A stretch of 64,000 nt of DNA from Misgurnus anguillicaudatus (GCF_027580225.2 NC_073341.2:16986501-17050500), one strand, 5' to 3'. Numbered from the stretch's first letter, positions 10,817 to 22,741 are shown. Notes: generated by a model not told the origin, from the letters alone. Made by a program: numbers and translations.

Positions 10817-10853
10817 AATAGGTGTCTCAGCACCTTCGGTGCTTGACCCCTAA
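10817..10853 (+). repeat. 3' terminal hairpin module, GACCCC type
   Basis: The hairpin at 10829-10843 follows a short TAA tract ending in TACTGAC. Confidence 0.8.
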
Positions 10854-10900
10854 ATATAGCTGCAAGCAGCAACACGGGGTCAAGCACCTTCGGCGCAATG

Positions 10901-11901
10901 CACACAAAGCACAGCAAGCACAAAAAGCACAGCAAGCTCACAAAGCACAGCGAGCTCACATAGCACAGCAAGCACACAAAGCACAGCAAGCACACAAAGC
11001 ACAGCAAGCACACAAAGCACAGCAAGCACACAAAGCACAGCAAGCACACAAAGCACAGCAAGCACACAAAGCACAGCAAGCACAGAAATCACAGCAGGCA
11101 CACAAAGCACAGCAAGCTCACAAAGCACAGCAAGCTCACAAAGCACAACCAGCACACAAAGCACAGCATTCACACAAATCAGAGCAAGCTCACAAAGCAC
11201 AGAAAGCACACACAGCACAGCAAGTACACAAATCACAGCATGATCACAATGCACAGCAAGCACACAAAGCACAGCAATTACACAAATCACAGCAGGCACA
11301 CAAAGCACAGCAAGCTCACAAAGCATAGCAAGCACACAAAGCACAGCAAGCACACAAAGCTCACAAAGCACAGCAAGCACACAAAGCACAGCAAGTACAC
11401 AAAGCACAGCAAGCTCACAATGCACAGCAAGCACACAAAGCACAGCAATTACACAAATCACAGCAGGCACACAAAGCACAGCAAGCTCACAAAGCACAGC
11501 AAGCACACAAAGCACAGCAAGCACACAAAGCACAGCCAGCACAGAAAGCACAGCAAGCTCACAAAGCACAGCAAGCACACAAAGCACAGTAAGCTCACAA
11601 AGCACAGCAAGCTCACAATGCACAGCAAGCTCACAATGCACAGCAAGCACGGCAATCACAGAAAGCACAACAAGCACACAAAGCACAGCAAGCACACAAA
11701 TCACAGCGCACACACACAAAGCACAGCAAGCTCACAAAGCACAGCAAGCACACAAAGCACAGCAAGCACAGCAATTACACAAATCACAGCAGGCACACAA
11801 AGCACAGCAAGCTCACAAAGCACAGCAAGCACACAAAGCATAGCAAGCTCACAAAGCACAGCAAGCACACAAAGCACAGCAAGCTCACAAAGCACAGCAA
11901 G
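10901..11901 (+). repeat. 18-bp minisatellite, about 56 copies
   Basis: The largest and most heterogeneous array. It mixes CACACA, CTCACA, AATTACACA and GGCACACA variants with several partial periods. Open frames reach 279 codons on minus and 238 on +. Confidence 0.95.
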
Positions 11902-12001
11902 AACCACCATAATGCAGAGCAACAACAGCAAACATGGAAAAATAGAACACATGTGAACTACAGACAGGTTGAGAAGAATTGATGAGGAAGAACAAAACAT
12001 C

Positions 12002-12346
12002 ATGACTCAGGTGGGATTTGAACCCAGGAACTCAGAATCTCAATGCATATGATTTACTAGATGCGCCACTCAGTTGACACAGTTCATGAAGCAGCAGACA
12101 AGAGATTAGAGAGCTGAAAGGATTAACACATGTCAATCACCAAAGATGCAGGAAAGACACAGCAGAAGCACCACAATGCAGAGCAACAACAGCAAACATG
12201 GAAAAATAGAACACATGTGAACTACAGACAGGTTGAGAAGAATTGATGAGGAAGAACAAAACATCATGACTCAGGTGGGATTCGAACCCAGGAACTTAGA
12301 ATCTAAATGCAATTGGTTAACTAGATGCGCCACTCAGTTTACAGAG
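12002..12346 (-). repeat. Two tRNA-like modules
   Basis: Cores at 12013-12025 and 12277-12289, 264 bp apart. Confidence 0.75.
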
Positions 12347-14061
12347 TTCATGAGGCAGCAGACAAGAGATTAGAGAGCTGAAAGGATTAACATGTCAATC
12401 ACCAAAGATGCAGAATTGACACAGCAGAAGTAGAAATAACAGAAATACAATGTACATTAGTTCAAGTGAAATTGAAGACAAGCAGATCATTATGTATAGT
12501 GATGCTATACAATGTAATATACAGTCACATTAATTTATTACTATGACAAATAGACAACGTCACAGGCACGGTGAACTTTAGAGTGGTATTTCTAAGAAAG
12601 AGAACAGAATATCAAAAATCTGTTCGGTCACATCTGTGCGGATTGCTCCAAACATTATACGAGCAGAACCTGACATAAAATACACAAAATTTGTAAAAGG
12701 AGTAGCGAAAAAATCATTTACCATATGCCTTACAATAACACCTGAACATAATGTTGGAAAATGACAAACAAGGTATCGTTGCGATCGGCATAAAACAGTG
12801 AATACAATTTCACAAAGAAAATGTATATCAGACAATGTATTCAGAAGTTATAAGCAGTTCAATAAGAACTGTTATAGTTTATAACCCCTAGGTGGCGCTG
12901 TACTCTGACTTCCCATGTACCTTCAGGACATCATGTCGAAGCTCCTTACCATTTTTTGCGCGGATATGTCCAATAGTTCAAAAAATATAACAATTTATTT
13001 GAAATTTCAAAATGGCGGACAGGCGGTTTGGTCAAACCCGGCATAATTCACATCGACAGATGCGGCATGAGGTAAGCAATCCATAGACATCAAGATCATA
13101 ATTTTCTGACAAACAATTCAGAAGTTATGGGCAATAATAGCCTATTTTTCTATCTCATGACCCATAGGTGGCGCTGTCACCAAATTTGGCATGGACCCCA
13201 AGTTCATGGTCCACATGAAGTGTACCAAATTTCATTTCAATTGATCAAAGAATGACTGAGCTACAGCTTCAGAACCATTTTTGCGTCAACCTCGTTAAGT
13301 TTGCGCATTTATTACTTTTGAACAAAGATCAATATCAAAATTCTGTTCGGTCATTTCTATGCGGCTCACTCCAAAGATCATCTGTGCCAAATCTCATAAG
13401 AATTGAACCGCATTTGAAGGAGGAGTAGCGAAAAAACGAAATACTGTACATTTCAAAATGGCCGCTACTGTAATGGGTGGAGTCTTACTGTAAAGTATCA
13501 AATTCAATAAGCACGATGAGAGCAATCACGTGTACTAAGTAGAATTTTCATAGATCAAATGGTTCACCAATTATAACAGTTTGAACATTGATTTTTTGGA
13601 CTACTGGTGGCGCTATAGAGTTACTGCTAAAGACCCCATTTTTGGTCACATGACTATTTATGACCACCTCTACATCTGTGCCAAATTTCATCATTTTCCT
13701 ATGTACGGTTCATAGGGCTGCCATAGACGCCTATGGCTAAGAAACGGCAGAATAATAATAATAATAATACTAACAAATATAGCTGCAAGCAGCGATACTG
13801 GGCCAAGCACCATCAGCGCAATGAGCACCAAAAGCACAGCAAGAAACATACAACGTATCGATCACCCAGGGCGCATTGAGCACCCAAGGTGCATCAAAAA
13901 CACAAGGCTCAGCAAAGAACCCAAAGCGTAGCAATGACAGAGCAGAACCACCGCAGTGCAGAGCAGCAACAGAAAACATGGCAAAAATAGAACATATGTG
14001 AACTACAGACAGGTCAAGAAGAATAGGTGGGAAAGAACAAAACTTTAATAGAAGAAATTAA

Positions 14062-14146
14062 CACCTGGCTAAGGTTGGATTCGAACCCATGAACTCATGA
14101 TCTTTTTGCATGCGACTTAACAGATGCGCCACTCAGTAGAACCTGC
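14062..14146 (-). repeat. tRNA-like module, class A
   Basis: The core GGATTCGAACCC is at 14077-14088, and the minus-strand B box GGTTCGAATCC is exact. The A-box region GATGCGCCACTCAG is present. Confidence 0.7.
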
Positions 14147-14520
14147 TCAAGGAGCAGCAGAAAAGAGCTTACATGCCATACAAAGAATTCAGAAGTTATA
14201 AGCAGTTCTATAAGAACTGTTATAGTTTATACCCCTAGGTGGCGCTGTTCTCTGATTTCCTCAGGACGTCATGCCGAAGCTCCCTACCGATTTTTGCGCC
14301 GATATATCCGATACTTCAAAAGTTATAGCAATTTATCACAGATTTCAAAATGGTGGACAGGCGGTTCGGTCAATCCCGGCATAATACATATCGACAGATG
14401 CGGCATGAGCCAAGGAATCCGTAGACACCAAGATCATAATTTTCTGACAAACGATTCGCACGTCTGGAAAACCAGACAGGTTGAGAAGAATAGGTGAGAA
14501 AGAAAAAACGTTAATAGAAG

Positions 14521-14651
14521 AAATTAACACTTGCCTTAGGCGGGATTCGATCCCTAGACGAAATTAACACTTGCCTTAGGCGTGATTCGATCCCAAGAAT
14601 TCAGAATCTCGTTGCGTGTGACTTACCAGTTGTGCCACTCAGTTGACACAG
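14521..14651 (-). repeat. tRNA-like module with 40-bp partial duplication
   Basis: The segment AAATTAACACTTGCCTTAGG plus its B-box core occurs twice, 40 bp apart (cores 14542-14554 and 14582-14594). Only the second copy continues into a full module. Unit 10 has the same duplication; unit 16 does not. Confidence 0.7.
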
Positions 14652-16073
14652 TTCAACGGGCAGCAGAAAAGTGGTTTTAGAGATGCAAAGATTGACATAT
14701 GCTAATCACCAAAGATGCAAAAATGACACAGCAGAGCAGAAATAACAGAAATACAATGTATATGAAAATCAAAAAGCTCAAGTGAGATTGAAAACAAGAA
14801 GAACATTATGTACAGTGATGCTATAAAATGTAGCATACAGTAATTAACTATGACAAATAGACAACGTCACAGTCACGGTCAACTTTAAAGAGATTTTTCT
14901 CAAAAAAATTCCTAGGTGCCAAAAAAATCTGTTCAGTCATTTCTGTGCGGATTGCTCCAAACATTATACGAGCAGAGCCTGGCATAAAATAAACAAAATT
15001 TGTAAAAGGAGTAGCGAAAAAATCGTTTACCATATTCCTTACAATAACATATGAACAGAATGATGGGAAATGACAAATGTGGTATCGTTGCGATCGGCAT
15101 AAACCAGTGAATACAATTTCACAAAGAAAATGAATATCAGACAAAGTATTCAGAAGTTATAAGCAGTTCTATAAGAACTGTTACGGTTTATAACCCCTAG
15201 GTGGCGCCATACTCTGACTTCCCAGGTACCCTAAGGACAACATGTCGAAGCTCCCTACCTTTTTTTGCGCCGATATATCCGATACTTCAAAAGTTATAGC
15301 AATTTATCACAGATTTCAAAATGGCGGAAAGGCGGTTCGGTCAATCCCGGCATAATACATATCTGCAGATGCGGCATGAGCCAAGGAATCCGTAGACACC
15401 AAGATCATAATTTTCTGACAAACGATTCAGAAGTTATGCGCAAAAATAGCCTTTTTTCCTATCTCATGACCCATAGGTGGCGCTGTCACCAAATTTGGCA
15501 TGGACCCCCATTTCATGGTCGACATGAAGCGTACCAAATTTCATCTCGATTAATCAAAGAATGACCGAGATACAGCTTCAGAACCAATTTTGCGTCAATC
15601 TCGTTAAGTTCACGCATTAATTACTTTTGAATAAAGAAAAATATCAAAATTCTGTTCAGTCATTTCTATGCGGCTCACTCCAAAGATCACATGTGCCAAA
15701 TCTCATAAGATTTGAACCAAATTTGAAGGAGGAGTAGCGAAAAAACGAAATACTGTACATTTCAAAATGGCCGCTACTGTAATGGGTGGAGTCTTACTGT
15801 GAAGTATAAAATTCAATAAGCGGGAGGAGAGCAATCACGTGTACTAAGTAGAATTCTCATAGATCTAATGGATCACGAGTTATAACCATTTGAACATTGA
15901 ATTTTTGAGATGATGGTGGCACTATAGAGTTACTGCTAGAGACCCCATTTTTGGCCAAATGACTATTTATGACCACCACTACAACTGTGCCAAATTTCAT
16001 CATTTTCCTACGTACGGTTCATAGGGCTGCCATAGACTCCCATTGGGGAAGAAGAAGAAGAAAGTACAATAAC

Positions 16074-16204
16074 AATAGGTGCCACAGCACCATAGGTGCT
16101 TGGCCCCTAATTACAATAGGTGTCTCAGCACCTTCGGTGCTTGACCCCTAATAATACTAACAATTACAATAGGTGTCTCAGCACCTTCGGTGCTTGACCC
16201 CTAA
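16074..16204 (+). repeat. Three tandem 3' hairpin modules of mixed type
   Basis: The hairpins are at 16086-16100 (ATA loop, GGCCCC), 16127-16141 and 16180-16194 (TTC loop, GACCCC). The first, adjacent to the body, matches the unit's own GGGGCC start; the other two are of the opposite type and appear to have been added later. Confidence 0.8.
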
Positions 16205-16477
16205 ATATAGCTGCAAGCAGCAATTGCGGGGTCAAGCACCTTCAGCGCAATGAGGACCCAAAGCACAGCAAAAACCACACGACGCAGCAAATGCGCAAAG
16301 CGCAGAAAGCGCGCAATACAGAGCCCGAACCCGAAGCAAAGCAAATGCAGAGCAGAACCACTGCAGTGCAGAGCAACAACAGAAAAGATGGCAAAAATAT
16401 AACACGTGTGGAAAACCAGACAGGCCGAGAAGAACGTGTTAAAGGGAACACAAAAGGAAATCTCAATAAGTGAAAGT

Positions 16478-16802
16478 AAGAGCTGGGATTCGAAATCCAT
16501 GACCTCATGTTCTCAAAGCACAGCATTAACCGCATGCGCCACTGAGTAAACATTTAAACCACTGAGTTGGTGTGTCCAAGCTATAGAATACAGCTTTACA
16601 GCTATAAACATTGATATCCGGCAATTACCAAACGTGCAGAAATGACAACAGAGCGCACAAATAACTGAAATACAATGTATTGTAAGAAAATCACAAAACT
16701 TAAGTGAGAAAAAAAAGTTAAGACAAAAACCCCTGCACATGGTATTCGAACCCATGAACTCAGGTTACCAAAGCACAGCAGTTACCACATGCGCCACTGA
16801 GT
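16478..16802 (-). repeat. Two class B tRNA-like modules
   Basis: The cores are near 16485-16497 (GGGATTCGAAATCC, damaged) and 16741-16753 (GGTATTCGAACCC). The A-box side reads CGCATGCGCCACTGAG on +; in intact class B copies the minus strand can form a 4-bp D stem (GCGC/GTGC) around a GG-containing loop. Confidence 0.7.
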
Positions 16803-16983
16803 AAACAATTAAACCACTGAGTTGGTGTGTCCAAGCTATAGAATAGAGATTTAGAGCTGTAAACATTGATATCCAGCAATTACCAAAAGTGCAGAAATGA
16901 CAAGAGAGAGCACAAATAACTGAAATACAATGTATTGTATGAAAATCACAAAACTTAAGTGAGAAAAAAGTTAAGACAAAAAA

Positions 16984-17065
16984 TCACTGTACATGGGACT
17001 CGAACCCATGACCTCAGGATCTCATGGCATCTGGTTAACCAGATGCGCAACTCAGTTAACACAGC
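16984..17065 (-). repeat. Best-preserved tRNA-like module
   Basis: On minus, CATGGG-TTCGAGT-CCCATG gives a perfect T arm with a 7-base loop. The A-box-like TTGCGCATCTGG lies upstream at tRNA-like spacing. CTGGTTAACCAG forms a small palindrome. The acceptor stem pairs only partly, and I do not assign an anticodon. Confidence 0.75.
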
Positions 17066-18492
17066 CCAAAGGGCAGCAAAAAACAGCTTAGGTGCTGCAA
17101 GGATTGACATATGCCAATCAACACAGATGCAGAACTGACAGTGCAGAGCAGAACTAACAGAAATACAATGTATATGAGAATCAAAAAGCTCAAGTGAGAT
17201 TGAAGACAAGAAGATCATTCTGTATAGTAATGCTATACAATGTAACATACAGTCACATTAATTTACTATGACAAATAGACAACGGCACAGGACAGTCAAC
17301 TTTGGAGTGGTATTTCTAAGAAAGAGAACAGAATATCAAAAATCTGTTCGGTCATTTCTGTGCGGATTGCTCCAAACATTATACGAGCAGCACCTGGCAT
17401 AAAATAAACAAAATTTGTAAAAGGAGTAGCGAAAAAATCATGTACCAAATGCTTTACAATAACACATGAACAGAATGTTGGAAAATGACAAACGAGGTAT
17501 CGTTGCAATCGGCATAAACCAGTGAATACAATTTCACAAAGAAATTAATATCAGACAAAGTATTCAGAAGTTATAAGCAGTTCCATAAGAACTGTTATAG
17601 TTTATTACCCCTAGGTGGCGCTGTGCTCTGACTTCCCAGGTACCTTCAGGACATCATGTTGAAGCTCCTTACTAATTTTTGCGCGGATATGTCCAATAGT
17701 TCAAAAAATATAACAAATTATGTGAAATTTCAAAATGGCGGACAGGCAGTTCGGTCAAACCCGGCATAATACACATCGACAGATGCGGCATGAGGTAAGC
17801 AATCCATAGACATCAAGATCATAATTTTCTGACAAACAGTTCAGAAGTTATGGGCAAAAATAGCCTATTTTCATATCTCATGACCCATAGGTGGCGCTGT
17901 CACCAGATTTGGCATGAACCCCAAGTTCATGGGCCACATGAAGTGTACCAAATTTCATTTCAATTGATCAAAGAATGACCGAGCTACAGCTTCAGAACCA
18001 TTTTTGCGTCAACCTCGTTAAGTTTGCGCATTTACTACTTTTGAACAAAGATAAATATCAAAATTCTGTTTGGTCATTTCTGTGCGGCTCACTCCAAAGA
18101 TCATCTGTGCCAAAATTCATAACAATTGAACCAAATTTGAAGAAGGAGTAGCGAATAAACGGAATACTGTACATTTCAAAATGGCCACTACTGTAATGGG
18201 TGGAGTTTTACTGTAAGGCATTAAAAACAATAAGCATGAGGAGAGCAATCACGTGTACTAAGTAGAATTTTCATAGATCAAGCGGATCAGCAGTTATAAC
18301 CATTTGAACATTGAATTTTTGCACTGCTGGTGGCGCTATAGAGTAAGTGCTAGAGACCCCATTTTTGGTCACTTGACTTTTCAGGACCACCTCTACAACT
18401 GTGCCAAATTTGATCATTTTCCTATGTACGGTTCATAGGGCTGCCATAGACTCCCATTGGGGAAATATAATAATAATAATACTGACAAAAAC

Positions 18493-18529
18493 AATAGGTG
18501 TCTCAGCACCTTCGGTGCTTGACCCCTAA
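18493..18529 (+). repeat. 3' terminal hairpin module, GACCCC type
   Basis: The hairpin is at 18505-18519 with a TTC loop. Confidence 0.8.
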
Positions 18530-19717
18530 ATATAGCTGCAAGCAGCGATACGGGGCCAAGCACCTTCTTCGCAATGAACACCAAAAGCACAAAAATTACC
18601 CAAAGCACAGCAAGCACCATACAACGCATTAAACACGCAAAGCGCAGAAAGCACACAACATGCAAGAAGCACCCAAAGCACAGAAAACACAAAGCAGAAC
18701 CACCGGAGTGCAGACCAGCAACTGCGAAGAACAGATGAGAAGTTGAGAAGAATAGATGAGAATGAACAAAATCTTAATAGATAAACATCACACATGCCTC
18801 ATGCGGGATTAGAACTCATGGGCTCACAACCTCAAAGTCACAATGTAAGGGCTTAACCAGATGCGCCACTCAGTTTATATGGTTCAAGCAGGCGGCAGTA
18901 AAGAGCTTTCAGAGCAAGATGAATATATATATATAACAATTCATGACAAATTTCAAAATTGCAGACAGTTGGTTTGATCAATTGAAACATAATACATCGA
19001 CAGATTCTGCATGAGCCAAGTAATAGATAGACACCTAGATCATAATTTTCTGACAAACATTTCAGTAGTTATAGGCAAAAATAGCTAGTTTTTATATCTC
19101 ATGACCCATAGGTGGCGTTATCACCAAATTTGGCATGGACCCCCAGATCTTGGTCCACGTGAAGGATACCAAATTTCATTTCGATTGATCAAAGAATGAC
19201 CGAGATACAGCTTCAGAACCATTTTTGCATCAACCTCGTTAAGTTCACGCATTTATTACTTTTGAATAAAGATAAATATCAAAATTCGGTTCGGTCATTT
19301 CTATGCGGCTCACTCCAAAGATCACCTGTGCCAAATTTCATGACAATTGAACCAAATTTGAAGGAGGAGTAGCGAAAAAACGAAATACTGTACATTTCAA
19401 ATTGGCACCTACTGTAATGGGAGGAGTCTTACTGTTAAGTATCAAATTCAATAAGCGGGATGAGAGCAATCACGTGTACTAAGTAGAATTTTCATAGATC
19501 TAATGGATCACCAGTTATAACCATTTGAACATTGAATTTTTGAGCTGATGGTGGCGCTATAGAGTTACTGCTAGAGACCCCATTTTTTGCCACGTAACTA
19601 ATTATGACCACCACTACAACTGTGCCAAATTTCATCATTTTCCTACATACGGATCATAGGGCTGCCATAGACTCCCATTGGGGAAGAAGAAAATTTTACT
19701 AACAGAAACAATGACCA
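18530..19717 (+). repeat. Unit 9, diverged class A relative, shortest complete unit
   Basis: The 5' part reads GGGGCCAAGCACCTTCTTCGC with its own sequence variants, followed by one degraded tRNA-like module. At about 18910-18935 the body is joined through an AT-rich run (ATATATATATATA), losing the first half. GGTGGCGTT (19111) and GGTGGCGCT (19550) remain. It ends in the hairpin-less GACC junction. Confidence 0.8.
18791..18882 (-). repeat. Degenerate tRNA-like module
   Basis: The B-box core is mutated (GGGATTAGAACTC at 18805-18817). The A box TGGCGCATCTGG on minus is still good (11 of 12 positions of TRGCNNARYNGG). Confidence 0.6.
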
Positions 19718-20012
19718 ATATAGCTGCAAGCAGCGATACGGGGCCAAGCACCATCAGCGCAATGAGCACCCGAAGCACAGCAAGAAACATACAACGTATC
19801 AATCACCCAGGGCGCATTGAGCACCCAAGGTGCATCAAGAACACAAGGCGCCGCAAAGAACCCAAAGCGTAGCAATGACAGAGCATAACCACCGCAGTGC
19901 AGAGCAGCAACAGAAAACATGGCAAAAATAGAACATATGTGAACTACAGACAGGTCAAGAAGAATAGGTGGGAAAGAACAAAACTTTAATAGAAGAAATT
20001 AACACCTGGCTC

Positions 20013-20097
20013 AGGTTGGATTCGAACCCATGAACTCATGATCTCTTTGCATGCGACTTAACAGATGCGCCACTCAGTAGACACAGCTCAAGGAGCA
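20013..20097 (-). repeat. tRNA-like module, class A
   Basis: The core GGATTCGAACCC is at 20028-20039. Confidence 0.7.
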
Positions 20098-20137
20098 GCA
20101 GAAAAGAGCTTACATGCCATACAAAGAATTCAGAAGT

Positions 20138-20165
20138 TATAAGCAGTTCTATAAGAACTGTTATA
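20138..20165 (+). repeat. Conserved internal hairpin (representative)
   Basis: TATAA-G-CAGTTCT-ATA-AGAACTG-TTATA: a perfect 7-bp stem plus an outer 5-bp stem separated by one bulged G. It lies about 14 bp before the first GGTGGCGCT. Most units keep it; class M units have CAGTTC-AATAA-GAACTG. Class A' units and unit 22 lack it. Confidence 0.75.
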
Positions 20166-20460
20166 GTTTATACCCCTAGGTGGCGCTGTTCTCTGATTTC
20201 CTCAGGACGTCATGCCGAAGCTCCCTACCGATTTTTGCGCCGATATATCCGATACTTCAAAAGTTATAGCAATTTATCACAGATTTCAAAATGGCGGACA
20301 GGCGGTTCGGTCAATCCCGGCATAATACATATCGACAGATGCGGCATAAGCCAAGGAATCCGTAGACACCAAGATCATAATTTTCTGACAAACGATTCGC
20401 ACGTGTGGAAAACCAGACAGGTTGAGAAGAATAGGTGAGAAAGAAAAAACGTTAATAGAA

Positions 20461-20592
20461 GAAATTAACACTTGCCTTAGGCGGGATTCGATCCCTAGAA
20501 GAAATTAACACTTGCCTTAGGCGGGATTCGATCCCAAGAATTCAGAATCTCGTTGCGTGTGACTTACCAGTTGTGCCACTCAGTTGACACAG
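20461..20592 (-). repeat. tRNA-like module with 40-bp partial duplication
   Basis: The cores GGGATTCGATCCC lie at 20483-20495 and 20523-20535. Only the second continues into a full module. Confidence 0.7.
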
Positions 20593-22014
20593 TTCAAGGG
20601 GCAGCAGAAAAGTGGTTTTAGAGATGCAAGGATTGACATATGCTAATCACCAAAGATGCAAAAATGACACAGCAGAGCAGAAATAACAGAAATACAATGT
20701 ATATGAGAATCAAAAAGCTCAAGTGAGATTTAAAACAAGAAGAACATTATGTACAGTGATGCTATAAAATGTAGCATACAGTGATTAACTATGACAAATA
20801 GACAACGTCACAGTCACGGTCAACTTTAAAGAGATTTTTCTCAAAAAAATTCCTAGGTGCCAAAAAAATCTGTTCAGTCATTTCTGTGCGGATTGCTCCA
20901 AACATTATACGAGCAGAGCCTGGCATAAAATAAACAAAATTTGTAAAAGGAGTAGCGAAAAAATCGTTTACCATATTCCTTACAATAACATATGAACAGA
21001 ATGATGGGAAATGACAAATGTGGTATCGTTGCGATCGGCATAAACCAGTGAATACAATTTCACAAAGAAAATGAATATCAGACAAAGTATTCAGAAGTTA
21101 TAAGCAGTTCTATAAGAACTGTTACGGTTTATAACCCCTAGGTGGCGCCATACTCTGACTTCCCAGGTACCCTAAGGACAACATGTCGAAGCTCCCTACC
21201 TTTTTTTGCGCCGATATATCCGATACTTCAAAAGTTATAGCAATTTATCACAGATTTCAAAATGGCGGACAGGCGGTTCGGTCAATCCCGGCATAATACA
21301 TATCTGCAGATGCGGCATGAGCCAAGGAATCCGTAGACACCAAGATCATAATTTTCTGACAAACGATTCAGAAGTTATGCGCAAAAATAGCCTTTTTTCC
21401 TATCTCATGACCCATAGGTGGCGCTGTCACCAAATTTGGCATGGACCCCCATTTCATGGTCGACATGAAGCGTACCAAATTTCATCTCGATTAATCAAAG
21501 AATGACCGAGATACAGCTTCAGAACCAATTTTGCGTCAATCTTGTTAAGTTCACGCATTAATTACTTTTGAATAAAGAAAAATATCAAAATTCTGTTCAG
21601 TCATTTCTATGCGGCTCACTCCAAAGATCACATGTGCCAAATCTCATAAGAATTGAACCAAATTTGAAGGAGGAGTAGCGAAAAAACGAAATACTGTACA
21701 TTTCAAAATGGCCGCTACTGTAATGGGTGGAGTCTTACTGTAAAGTATAAAATTCAATAAGCGGGAGGAGAGCAATCACGTGTACTAAGTAGAATTCTCA
21801 TAGATCTAATGGATCACGAGTTATAACCATTTGAACATTGAATTTTTGAGATGATGGTGGCGCTATAGAGTTACTGCTAGAGACCCAATTTTTGGCCAAA
21901 TGACTATTTATGACCACCACTACAACTGTGCCAAATTTCATCATTTTCCTACATACGGTTCATAGGGCTGCCATAGACTCCCATTGGGGAAGAAAAAGAA
22001 GAAAGTACAATAAC

Positions 22015-22051
22015 AATAGGTGCCACAGCACCATAGGTGCTTGGCCCCTAA
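22015..22051 (+). repeat. 3' terminal hairpin module, GGCCCC type
   Basis: AGCACC-ATA-GGTGCT at 22027-22041 followed by TGGCCCCTAA, complementary to the unit's own GGGGCCAAGCACC. Confidence 0.8.
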
Positions 22052-22098
22052 ATATAGCTGCAAGCAGCAACACGGGGTCAAGCACCTTCGGCACAATG

Positions 22099-22296
22099 CA
22101 CACACAGCACAGCAAGCACACAAAGCACAGCAAGCTCACAATGCACAGCAAGCACACAAAGCACAGCAAGCACACAAATCACAGCAGGCACACAAAGCAC
22201 ATCAAGCTCACAAAGCACAGCAAGCACACAAAGCATAGCAAGCTCACAAAGCACAGCAAGCACACAAAGCACAGCAAGCTCACAAAGCACAGCAAG
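22099..22296 (+). repeat. 18-bp minisatellite, 11 copies
   Basis: 198 bp, exactly 11 periods, with a diagnostic CACATCAAGCTC variant shared with unit 28. Confidence 0.95.
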
Positions 22297-22396
22297 AACC
22301 ACCATAATGCAGAGCAACAACAGCAAACATGGAAAAATAGAACACATGTGAACTACAGACAGGTTGAGAAGAATTGATGATGAAGAACAAAACGTC

Positions 22397-22741
22397 ATGA
22401 CTCAGGTGGGATTTGAACCCAGGAACTCAGAATCTCAATGCATATGATTAACTAGATGCGCCACTCAGGTGACACAGTTCATGAAGCAGCAGACAAGAGA
22501 TTAGAGAGCTGAAAGGATTAACATATGTCAATCACCAAAGATGCAGGAAAGACACAGCAGAAGCACCACAATGCAGAGCAACAACAGCAAACATGGAAAA
22601 ATAGAACACATGTGAACTACAGACAGGTTGAGAAGAATTGATGAGGAAGAACAAAACATCATGACTCAGGTGGGATTCGAACCCAGGAACTTAGAATCTA
22701 AATGCAATTGGTTAACTAGATGCGCCACTCAGTTTACACAG
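22397..22741 (-). repeat. Two tRNA-like modules
   Basis: Cores at 22408-22420 and 22672-22684, 264 bp apart. Confidence 0.75.

Larger units (their letters stand above)
9086..10853 (+). repeat. Unit 5, class M, internally deleted
   Basis: After a single tRNA-like module the sequence jumps (around 9875-9905) straight to the CAATAAGAATTGTTATAG region, losing the first CTGTTCGGTCA block. GGTGGCGCT lies at 9938, 10214 and 10653. The 5' GGGGTC and 3' GACCCC ends match. Confidence 0.85.
10854..13776 (+). repeat. Unit 6, class M, longest minisatellite
   Basis: A 1-kb minisatellite, two tRNA-like modules and a body with GGTGGCGCT at 12891, 13167 and 13606. It ends in a TAA tract and TACTAACAA fused directly to the next ATATAGCTGC, so the 3' hairpin module is absent. 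Confidence 0.85.
13777..16204 (+). repeat. Unit 7, class A chimera with triple 3' module
   Basis: A class A unit whose body breaks off at about 14457 (ACAAACGATTCG) and restarts in a tRNA-module leader (CACGTCTGGAAAACCAGACAGG), the sequence class B units carry before their first module. A second complete body follows. GGTGGCGCT or variants lie at 14238, 15200 (GGTGGCGCC), 15476 and 15915 (GGTGGCACT). The unit ends in three 3' hairpin modules. Units 10 and 16 share this chimeric join. Confidence 0.8.
16205..18529 (+). repeat. Unit 8, class B with three tRNA-like modules
   Basis: The 5' end is AATTGCGGGGTCAAGCACC, followed by the class B segment rich in GCGCAAAGCGC. Three tRNA-like modules precede the body, one more than other class B units. 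GGTGGCGCT is at 17614, 17890 and 18329. A GACCCC-type 3' module closes it. Confidence 0.85.
19718..22051 (+). repeat. Unit 10, class A chimera
   Basis: Nearly identical to unit 16 (30448-32741). The main difference is a 40-bp duplication here. The class A body breaks off near 20397 and restarts in a class B-like leader at CACGTGTGGAAAACCAGACA. GGTGGCGCT or GGTGGCGCC lies at 20179, 21141, 21417 and 21856. GGGGCC and GGCCCC ends match. Confidence 0.85.

Noticed and set aside
10880..11719. 279-codon minus-strand frame rich in Leu, Val and Cys, resembling a membrane protein
   Set aside because: Antisense reading of the minisatellite; the hydrophobic repeats (AVLCVL) are a by-product of the DNA period.
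10901..11901. CRISPR-like array
   Set aside because: The repeats are contiguous with no unique spacers, and the sequence context is eukaryotic.
16984..17065. Functional tRNA gene on minus
   Set aside because: A and B boxes and T arm are good, but the acceptor stem pairs poorly and the position before the anticodon is not U; treated as tRNA-derived.
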